The position numbers were made by a program, and so were the translations under genes. A stretch of DNA of 41,032 nt from assembly GCA_022790955.1 (NCBI GenBank), contig JAAVYD010000100.1, positions 1 to 41,032 of the forward strand, written 5' to 3'. The notes beneath the pieces were generated by a model, which ran no database searches, was not told the origin of the DNA, and saw nothing but the letters and a program-made list of their open reading frames with translations. Shown here piece after piece: positions 35,112 to 41,032 of this stretch (the stretch's first letter is position 1; every line of letters begins with the position of its first letter). This DNA is from Bacillota bacterium (GTDB lineage: Bacteria; Bacillota; Clostridia; Peptostreptococcales; Anaerovoracaceae).

Positions 35112-35588
35112 ATGATTAGTTTTTTAAAGGCTCATGTTTGGGGCCAGATTATTGTAACTCTTGTTATTTCAATGGCGCCGATAGTGGAGCTCAGGGGAGG
35201 AATACCTTTTGGAGCGGCTCTTGGACTGACGCCGTGGCAGGTGATACCGGCGGCTGTGATAGGCAATCTGATACCTGCGCCTTTTATTATCTTGTTTATC
35301 AGAAAAATATTTGATTTTATGAGACAATATCCTAAATTGAGAGTGATTGTAGAAAAATTTGAAAATAAGGCTCACGCAAAGAGCGGTACTGTTCAGAAAT
35401 ATGAGGCGGTAGGATTATGTATTCTCGTAGCCGTTCCGCTGCCGGGCACGGGAGCCTGGACAGGAGCTTTGGTAGCCGCTATGCTTGGGCTGAGCATGAA
35501 AAGGGCTATGCCATCCATCATAATTGGAGTACTCATAGCTGCCGTTATAGTGTCCGGTTTAACGTATGGATTTATAGCTTTGGTATAA
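35112..35588 (+). CDS. Small multidrug export family membrane protein (COG2426)
   Basis: This 158-residue protein has four to five membrane helices and the PF06695 pattern. ISMAPIVELRGGIPFGAALGL is at about residues 17-37, VIGNLIPAPFIILF follows, and VAVPLPGTGAWTGALVAAMLGL (about 109-130) is the second signature. The family is called small multidrug export protein, but transport is not well proven. The ATG at 35112 has AAAGGGA 7 bases upstream and is preferred over an upstream in-frame start. Confidence 0.85.
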   Translation: MISFLKAHVWGQIIVTLVISMAPIVELRGGIPFGAALGLTPWQVIPAAVIGNLIPAPFIILFIRKIFDFMRQYPKLRVIVEKFENKAHAKSGTVQKYEAVGLCILVAVPLPGTGAWTGALVAAMLGLSMKRAMPSIIIGVLIAAVIVSGLTYGFIALV

Positions 35589-35618
35589 TTTACAGAAAAA
35601 TACATTACAATTAAAAAG

Positions 35619-35672
35619 TCCGGCAGTTTGCTTTGATATTGAGCGAGGCTTGATATGAGCAGGACTGCCGGA
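35619..35672 (+). terminator. Hairpin after export gene
   Basis: TCCGGCAG (35619-35626) pairs perfectly with CTGCCGGA (35665-35672), with a 38-base loop, about 30 bases after the stop. The T run is weak. Confidence 0.5.
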
Positions 35673-35796
35673 TATTAATATTATTGACGAAAAAACGCGC
35701 GGGAAGATAAGCGTAGGGTGAATGACGGGCTTATTCGGAAGAAAGAATAAAAAAATACAAAGCTCATCGAATAAAGATCCGAGGAGCTGAAGTAGA

Positions 35797-36439
35797 GTGA
35801 AAGTAATTTTTAAAGAAAATGGAGAAGAAAATGCCTGTGCTAAAGAGGATGAGATGCTTATAAAAATCATGACAAAATACGGAGTGAATTTTAGTTAAGA
35901 TTGTGCCGATAAAAATTTGCATAAAATTTCATCGGCAATGTCGTAAATAATTGTAAAAAATCAGAAGAAAAACTGGCGGAAAAAGCGAAGTCTGCTCCGA
36001 AAAAGAACGTTGTTTCGCAAAACCCGTTAAAAAATACAAGCTGACTTTCGGATTACGAATTATTCTGGAAAAACTTTGTGCAGGATAAAGGCGGTGATAA
36101 AAACGGAAACGCTTATATTGATGACGATATATTAATATAGGATAATGCATGGGTGTATGATTCGGTTAAAGTAATTTACGCATCAGAGGCTTACGGAAAA
36201 TCTGAAGTTTATGATTTATACGCGGATTCGAGATGCTGCTCAAGTTTACGGAAAAGTCAGAGTTTATAGGAAGATCAAAATTATGGGAAGCCCGTAAGTA
36301 TACGGTTTGGCAGAAATTTATGAGAAAACCGAAGTCAATGGAAATGCGAAGATATACGATTATGCAAAGGTCGGAAATTTTTTCTATGTGCGATGGTGCG
36401 CAGGTGTATGAAGATGCAAATGTGGGAAAGAGGAATTGA
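35797..36439 (+). pseudogene. Decayed beta-helix (hexapeptide-like repeat) protein
   Basis: The region reads as one broken gene. A GTG at 35797 with a GAGGAG site opens 33 codons to a TAA, the same frame continues DCADKNLHKISSAMS, then frame changes give EEKLAEKAKSAPKKN, a TGA, NAYIDDDILI, a TAG (36138-36140) and DNAWVYDSVKV. From about 36230 the next frame gives AAQVYGKVRVYRK, VYGLAEIYEKTEVNGNAKIY, and the last frame DGAQVYEDANVG. The repeating VYxxAxVYG units are typical of beta-helix, YdcK-like repeat proteins. At least four stops or frameshifts show decay. The original function is unknown. Confidence 0.75.
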
Positions 36440-36500
36440 AAGTTACGCGCAAGGATACATGTAAGCGAGAAACTTGAGCGTTTTGTTAGTGTGAGTGACG

Positions 36501-37397
36501 ATGAAAGAAAGCAGATTATTTAAAATTGTGTATTATTTGCTTGATAAAGGACAAGCTACCGCACCGGAATTAGCAGAAAAGTTTGAAGTTTCGGTCAGAA
36601 CGATTTACAGAGATATCGACGCTTTGAGCAGCGCTGGTATTCCAGTTTATGCAGAACCAGGCAGAAACGGCGGTATTCGTTTAATGAAGGATTTTGTGCT
36701 GGATAAAGCGGTCTTATCCGAAGAAGAAAAACAGGAAATTCTTACAGCGCTGCAAAGTATAAATGCCGCGCAGAATATCGGAAGCAGTCAAACATTACAA
36801 AAACTTTCTGCAATATTTAATCTGAATTCGGAGAATTGGCTTGAAGTGGATTTTTCCGGCTGGAGCAATAAAAAGTTTGATAATGAAAAATTTGAATTGC
36901 TGAAATCCGCGGTAATACAGCGCAGAAGCATTAAAATTCGTTATGCGGGTTCTTATAAGGCTATAAGCGAAAGAATAGTTCAGCCGTTAAGGCTCGTTTA
37001 CAAATCAAAGGCATGGTATTTAAAAGCATTTTGTACAGAGAAACAGGATCTGCGCATATTTAAATTAAATCGTATTTTAGATTTAGAGATTTTAAATGAA
37101 AGTTTTAAATATCGTAGTTTTACAGAACCGATAAACGATTCTGGGGAAGAATATAATCAGATTACGCTTCGTTTTCCGAAGGAAATGGCATATCGTGTTT
37201 ACGATGAATTCGATAAAACGCAGGTACAGCGTCAGGCTAACGGCGATCTGATCGCCTCTGCAAAAATGCCGGAAGACGCATGGCTTACAGGATTTTTGTT
37301 GTCCTTCGGAACGCAGGTAGATATATTATCGCCAGATTATCTGAAAGAAGTTATAGCAGAGCAGGCAAAGCTGATATATGAAAAAAATAAATCATGA
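36501..37397 (+). CDS. HTH and WYL domain transcriptional regulator (YafY type)
   Basis: This 298-residue protein has an N-terminal winged helix (ATAPELAEKFEVSVRTIYRD, about residues 18-37, with DIDALSSAGIPVYAEPGRNGG after it) and a WYL domain (about residues 138-220, SKAWYLKAFC, with ligand-binding arginines) and a C-terminal WCX-like extension. WYL regulators sense a ligand, often a nucleotide, and regulate nearby genes. The start at 36501 lacks a strong ribosome site; GTG two codons earlier is possible. The zinc-ribbon gene follows 80 bases later and is the probable partner. Confidence 0.9.
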   Translation: MKESRLFKIVYYLLDKGQATAPELAEKFEVSVRTIYRDIDALSSAGIPVYAEPGRNGGIRLMKDFVLDKAVLSEEEKQEILTALQSINAAQNIGSSQTLQKLSAIFNLNSENWLEVDFSGWSNKKFDNEKFELLKSAVIQRRSIKIRYAGSYKAISERIVQPLRLVYKSKAWYLKAFCTEKQDLRIFKLNRILDLEILNESFKYRSFTEPINDSGEEYNQITLRFPKEMAYRVYDEFDKTQVQRQANGDLIASAKMPEDAWLTGFLLSFGTQVDILSPDYLKEVIAEQAKLIYEKNKS

Positions 37398-37477
37398 CAC
37401 AAGATGTCAGGATATATGCGTTATATTAAATCTATAAAAATAACTATGCGTAAATCTGAAAAACGGAGGTAATAAAA

Positions 37478-37756
37478 ATGAATGAGATGAATATGGATCA
37501 GAAATTTTGTCAGTGCTGCGGTATGCCTATGGGAGATACCGACGAGCTGTACGGAACGAATGTCGACGGCAGCAAAAATGATGAATATTGTCATTATTGT
37601 TTTGAAAACGGGGATTTTACGTTTAAGGGTACTATGGAAGAAATGATCGAGATATGCGTACCAAATATGTCTGCCGCTAATCCCAATATTAATGAAGATG
37701 AAGCAAGGAAAATTATGCTTGAATGGTTTCCAACGTTAAAACGATGGAAAAAATAA
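37478..37756 (+). CDS. Zinc-ribbon domain protein (PF12674 type)
   Basis: This 92-residue protein has the paired cysteines CQCCGMPMG (residues 8-16) and EYCHYCFENGDF (about 36-47) of the putative zinc-ribbon family PF12674. A helical tail ends LKRWKK. The role is unknown. It has a GGAGG site and follows a WYL regulator by 80 bases, a frequent pairing in Clostridia, which suggests that the two are co-regulated. Confidence 0.88.
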   Translation: MNEMNMDQKFCQCCGMPMGDTDELYGTNVDGSKNDEYCHYCFENGDFTFKGTMEEMIEICVPNMSAANPNINEDEARKIMLEWFPTLKRWKK

Positions 37757-37796
37757 TTGAAAGATTAATGAAGTATTTATTATCTGAAATACAAAA

Positions 37797-37831
37797 CCCT
37801 CTGAACCTGTTTTAGTTTGGAGGGATTTTTT
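37797..37831 (+). terminator. Terminator after zinc-ribbon gene
   Basis: CCCTC (37797-37801) pairs with GAGGG (37820-37824) and is followed by a run of seven Ts. It ends the WYL/zinc-ribbon unit. Confidence 0.8.
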
Positions 37832-38004
37832 TATCGTTTTTGGAAATATGATATGCTTATAAAGCAAAGTATGATTTGCAATTTAAGTATTTTCTATTTC
37901 AGATTTTAAAGCATATAATAAAATCACATAGAGAAGGCTGCCTGCTGAATGAGATTATTTAAGTATATTTGATTTTGAATTATATGAAAAGGAAATGAGT
38001 TTAT

Positions 38005-38106
38005 ATGAAGAAAGCGATTTGTATTTTGAGCGGTGTGTTTCTGTTGTTTGCGCTGACCGTACCCGGTGAACACGGTAAAAATAATCCTGTTAAAGGGACG
38101 CCGTAG
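38005..38106 (+). pseudogene. Signal-peptide segment of the DUF362 gene, ending at in-frame amber
   Basis: ATG at 38005 follows AAAGGAAA and encodes MKKAICILSGVFLLFALTVP, a good Sec signal peptide, then a hydrophilic stretch to TAG at 38104-38106. The next frame-matching codons continue without a break into the DUF362 protein (38107 on), so a single nonsense codon separates the signal peptide from the main domain. Confidence 0.7.
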
Positions 38107-38202
38107 GGATCGGATACTTCTTCTAAAAAGTACGAATACGATTCCGTTTTTCCTCAGCATGAGCCTTATGGTTCGGGAAAAGGCGCAGAACCAGGTCGCG
38201 TT

Positions 38203-39366
38203 GTGTGGGTTTACGATAAGGATTCCGTAAATTGGGATGGAAACGGTTACTGGTGGCAGAGGAAAAATTTTGACGAGTCAGTCGTTCAAAACATGGTGGA
38301 TGAAAGTATAGCGTCTTTGGGAGGAAAGGAAACGGCAAAGGAAGGCTGGAACGCACTATTTACTGCGTATAATTCTGAAAAAAATAACGGTAAGGGTTAT
38401 ACGGCGGGAGAAAAGATAGCCATAAGGGCTAATATTAATGGTTCCGGAGTGTTTGACGACGACACTTCCGGAGAAACGCAGATGAGTTATACAAATCCCG
38501 TTCTGCTGAAAACGCTGCTGGTATCATTAGTAAAAGAAGCAGGCGTCAGTCCTTCCGATATTACGGTTTACGACGTATCCCGTTTGTTTCCCGATTATAT
38601 GAAGGAAATGTGTACGGAAGACGTATTAAACGGTATTAATTTTACGGACAGGAGCAACGGCGCTGCTGATGAAAACGCACCTGTAAACTGGTCGTATAAA
38701 TTCAGCGGAGCCGTTAATTATCTGCCAACCTGCGTAACAGAAGCGACATATGTTATAAATCTGGCTAACCTTAAAGGTCACAGTTACGGGATCACGCTCT
38801 GCGGCAAAAATCATTTCGGTTCTTTTATTAACAGAAACGCCATGAGACCGCCGGAAGGCGCAAATCTGCACCAGTTTTTAACAAAGAACGAGATGAATTC
38901 TTACAGTCCGCTGACGGATCTTATGGCAAACGAGCATCTCGGCGAAAAAACAGTGCTTTATATGCTTGATGCGTTAATTTGTGCGCCGTCAGAGGGAGCT
39001 TCTATTACAAAAGATAATTCTAAATGGAGGCAGGCGCCTTTTAACGGAAATTATACTGCAAGCGTGTTTGTTTCCCAGGATCCCGTCGCGATAGATTCAG
39101 TCGGAGCAGATTTTCTTATAAACGAGCCGGCGGTAACCGAAATAAACGGAGCGCTTAAAAATAATCCTAATGTAGAAAATTATCTGCATGAAGCCGGTCT
39201 TGCAGAAAACGCGCCGTCAGGAAATACGTATTATAACGGCGCAGGAAAGAAAGCCGGAAACCTCGGCGTACATGAACACTGGAATAATTCGGCTGAAAAA
39301 ATGTACAGCCGAAATTTGGGGAAGAACGAAGGGATCGAGCTGATTAGTATAATAAGAGATAAATAA
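38203..39366 (+). CDS. DUF362 domain protein (N-terminus interrupted)
   Basis: This open frame of 387 codons from the first convincing internal start carries the DUF362 domain. The block PGRVVWVYDKDSVNWDGNGYWW sits just at and before the start, showing that the original N-terminus lies upstream (frame open from 38107). GEKIAIRANING is near residue 68 and VINLANLKGHSYGITLCGKNHFGSFINR near 185-212. DUF362 proteins may bind iron-sulfur clusters or metals, but this copy has no ferredoxin tail. It would be secreted if the amber codon at 38104 is misread. Translation from GTG at 38203 lacks a good ribosome site. Confidence 0.75.
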   Translation: MWVYDKDSVNWDGNGYWWQRKNFDESVVQNMVDESIASLGGKETAKEGWNALFTAYNSEKNNGKGYTAGEKIAIRANINGSGVFDDDTSGETQMSYTNPVLLKTLLVSLVKEAGVSPSDITVYDVSRLFPDYMKEMCTEDVLNGINFTDRSNGAADENAPVNWSYKFSGAVNYLPTCVTEATYVINLANLKGHSYGITLCGKNHFGSFINRNAMRPPEGANLHQFLTKNEMNSYSPLTDLMANEHLGEKTVLYMLDALICAPSEGASITKDNSKWRQAPFNGNYTASVFVSQDPVAIDSVGADFLINEPAVTEINGALKNNPNVENYLHEAGLAENAPSGNTYYNGAGKKAGNLGVHEHWNNSAEKMYSRNLGKNEGIELISIIRDK

Positions 39367-39418
39367 TATGTCTTTTTCAGATTATTATTCGGAAAGTTTT
39401 TTTGTGAAGGAATCGGGA

Positions 39419-40312
39419 TTAATCGGTAAAACTTTCCCGGATTCTTTCCAAAAACAGTTCTGCGGCGGATGAAAATATCTGATGTTTTTTCCAGATGATA
39501 TTAAGACCGGAATCAAGCCTTGGCTCTAATGGTCTGAAACAAAGACTGCTGTTTTCCGATGTATTGGTTAACTTATCAATAGTAATTGCATAGCCGATTC
39601 CTGCTTCAACCATGATGGCGGCGTTGTAAATCAGGTTAAATGTAGTTACGATATCCAGTTTATCAAAATCTTTGCCGAACCAGTCTGCAAATTCATTATT
39701 TGAATGTTCCTGTGATATTGCCTGCCTTGAGCAGATAAGCGGAATACCGAGCAAATCTTCTTTGCGGATGGTTTCTTTTTGTGACAGAGGACTGCCTTTT
39801 TTCATAATAACACCCCAAGTATCCCTGGCGGGGATATTAAGATAATCATATTTAAAAATGTCGGCGGGTTGTATGAGAATGCCGAAATCCAAAAGTCCTT
39901 TGTCTAATTTTTCCGTTACTTCCTGGGCGTTTCCGCTGTATAAATGATAACGTATGTTTGGATAAGTATCCCTTATATCTTTTGCTATATCAGCGATCAG
40001 TCTGATTGCGTCCGTTTCTCCGCCGCCTATGTAAATATCGCCTCCGACAGTATCTTCCATGGAAGTAAATTCCGCTTGCGTTTTATCTACCATAGAAATT
40101 ATTTCTTCTGCGCGTTTGCGCAGGAGCATTCCCTCTGAAGTTAATTTCATATTATGGCTGCCTCGAATAAACAGTTTTTGTCCCAGTTCTTTTTCTAAAT
40201 CGTGTATTTGTCTTGAAAGAGTAGGCTGTGTTACATGCAGAAAGTTAGCTGCGCCCGTAATACTGCCTTCTCTTGCTATCGCTAAAAAGTAGCGAAGCAC
40301 CCGTATTTCCAT
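39419..40312 (-). CDS. LysR-type transcriptional regulator
   Basis: This 297-residue protein has a LysR winged helix at its N-terminus: MEIRVLRYFLAIAREGSITGAANFLHVTQPTLSRQIHDLEKELG (residues 1-44), followed by the co-inducer domain (DIYIGGGETDAIRLI begins at about residue 91). The ATG at 40312 has a GGAGGT site 8 bases upstream, so the start 16 codons earlier is not used. The nearest gene, DUF362, is convergent, so its target is not clear. A divergent target beyond the right end is possible. Confidence 0.92.
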   Translation of the reverse strand: MEIRVLRYFLAIAREGSITGAANFLHVTQPTLSRQIHDLEKELGQKLFIRGSHNMKLTSEGMLLRKRAEEIISMVDKTQAEFTSMEDTVGGDIYIGGGETDAIRLIADIAKDIRDTYPNIRYHLYSGNAQEVTEKLDKGLLDFGILIQPADIFKYDYLNIPARDTWGVIMKKGSPLSQKETIRKEDLLGIPLICSRQAISQEHSNNEFADWFGKDFDKLDIVTTFNLIYNAAIMVEAGIGYAITIDKLTNTSENSSLCFRPLEPRLDSGLNIIWKKHQIFSSAAELFLERIRESFTD

Positions 40313-40619
40313 AAACGATACCTCCAGTGTTATTTTTTGTAAATATATTAAATTTTGCATACTTTTTATTTTAATACTTGCATATAGTTATCATTTTACT
40401 TTATGCTTATCAAGCATATCATAATTATTGATTTAATTACTTGCTATTTTACGAATAGATATATAAAAAACACTTTGTAAAATTAATGAATAATATGTCG
40501 GTAACTGGATTTTTTAAGCGGCTGTTACTGATTTCATGAAAGAAAATAATATAATATCGGTAATATTTGTGTATATTTTTCTGCATTTTTGTGATAAAAT
40601 TTTTTTCAACAAAATATTT

Positions 40620-40636
40620 AGTTTGATTATCAAAAT
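40620..40636. promoter_or_regulatory. FabT-type operator, site 1
   Basis: AGTTTGATTATCAAAAT carries the palindrome TTTGATTATCAAA at 40622-40634. It matches the known FabT (MarR-family) box of streptococcal and related fatty-acid operons. FabT itself is not in the window. Confidence 0.5.
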
Positions 40637-40822
40637 TTATTTCGATAGAAATTTTGCAGAAAAATACATGATTTTAGTATACAGTAAAGCGTTAAAAGTT
40701 ATTTATTTTACTGGGATTGCAGGGATATCTTTGCTGCATTGCTAAAAAATATTGAAGATAAAATATAGACGGGATAAATTTATCCTTGAAAATTAGGCGT
40801 ATTGGAGTTAAAATAAATACTT

Positions 40823-40839
40823 AGTTTGACTATCAAAAT
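40823..40839. promoter_or_regulatory. FabT-type operator, site 2
   Basis: AGTTTGACTATCAAAAT carries TTTGACTATCAAA at 40825-40837, differing from site 1 in one central base, 203 bases downstream of it. Two sites suggest that the regulated promoter lies between here and the right end. Confidence 0.5.
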
Positions 40840-41032
40840 AATTGTGACGGAAGAATAGATCACAGGTGTATTGCGTATAGATTATAAAAAATGGCTTTGT
40901 AAATTTAATATGAAAAACAAACCTGCAAACAATAGCATACTACACAACAATTAAAAATTTTCGTCTTTGTTTTTTAGTTAATTTCAAACCTGCACATTGG
41001 GCAGGCGTAAGATTGTTTAAACTGGAATGAGG

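Larger units (their letters stand above)
40313..41032. other. Right-end gap with regulatory palindromes
   Basis: About 720 AT-rich bases hold no convincing gene. A 69-codon frame at 40536-40745 is hydrophobic but has no ribosome site. ATGCTTATCAAGCAT at 40403-40417 (ATGCTT/AAGCAT around ATC) is a candidate LysR operator upstream of the LysR gene. Confidence 0.45.

Noticed and set aside
35619..35672. Strong rho-independent terminator with loop repeats
   Set aside because: The stem is perfect but the loop is 38 bases and no T run follows, so it is kept only as a moderate-confidence hairpin.
40536..40745. 69-codon hydrophobic frame near the right end
   Set aside because: No ribosome site, very AT-rich composition, and it contains the FabT-type palindrome, so it is more likely regulatory DNA.
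1..41032. CRISPR array or tRNA/rRNA genes
   Set aside because: No regularly spaced short repeats and no T-arm or ribosomal RNA signatures were found on either strand.

Overview
This 41 kb window reads as chromosomal DNA of a low-GC, anaerobic Firmicute of the class Clostridia. The evidence is AT-rich intergenic DNA with AGGAGG-type ribosome binding sites, [FeFe]-hydrogenase maturation genes (hydF, hydG and a TM1266-family gene), a ThyX-type thymidylate synthase, TfoX, DUF362, DHHW and DUF4358 proteins, and a SpoVB/MurJ-like flippase. I cannot name the genus. No tRNA, rRNA or CRISPR array was found.

Region by region. (1) 1-204 is the last part of a large serine recombinase, so the window starts at the end of an integrative element. 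(2) 217-5446 holds small housekeeping and unknown genes: a metallo-hydrolase whose C-terminus looks altered next to the element, two membrane proteins of unknown role, a C_GCAxxG_C_C redox protein, an unusual double-domain ThyX, TfoX and a VOC protein. (3) 5466-6251 is a trxA-MOSC operon on the minus strand. (4) 6562-13928 is one tightly packed operon: acyl-ACP thioesterase, SGNH hydrolase, DUF4358 protein, MBOAT acyltransferase, DHHW protein, ADP-ribosylglycohydrolase homologue and glutamate racemase. It looks like a cell-envelope acylation system tied to peptidoglycan precursor supply. (5) 14056-22145 carries a MATE exporter (+), then minus-strand genes: an HD-GYP phosphodiesterase, a protein I do not recognise, cysK, a leucine-rich-repeat protein and a ClC transporter with CLC-F-like motifs.

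(6) 22183-30357 is bounded by two direct copies of a ~170-nt element with covarying stems. Between them lie modBCA (molybdate uptake, +) and the minus-strand TM1266, hydG and hydF genes. hydF is preceded by a 12-residue leader ORF that overlaps its start codon as ATGA. (7) 30632-35588 carries an M18 aminopeptidase, an MBL hydrolase overlapping a polysaccharide flippase, and a small export protein. (8) 35797-36439 is a decayed beta-helix/hexapeptide-repeat pseudogene. It is followed by a WYL regulator with a zinc-ribbon protein, a DUF362 protein whose signal-peptide region ends in an in-frame amber codon, and a LysR regulator. (9) The last 700 bp contain no convincing gene but carry two FabT-type palindromes, which suggests that a fatty-acid synthesis operon starts just beyond the window.

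The strongest candidates for something undescribed are the repeated structured element, the thioesterase-SGNH-DUF4358-MBOAT-DHHW-ARH-MurI operon, the hydF leader ORF, and the double ThyX with complementary degenerate motifs and a slippery A run in its linker.
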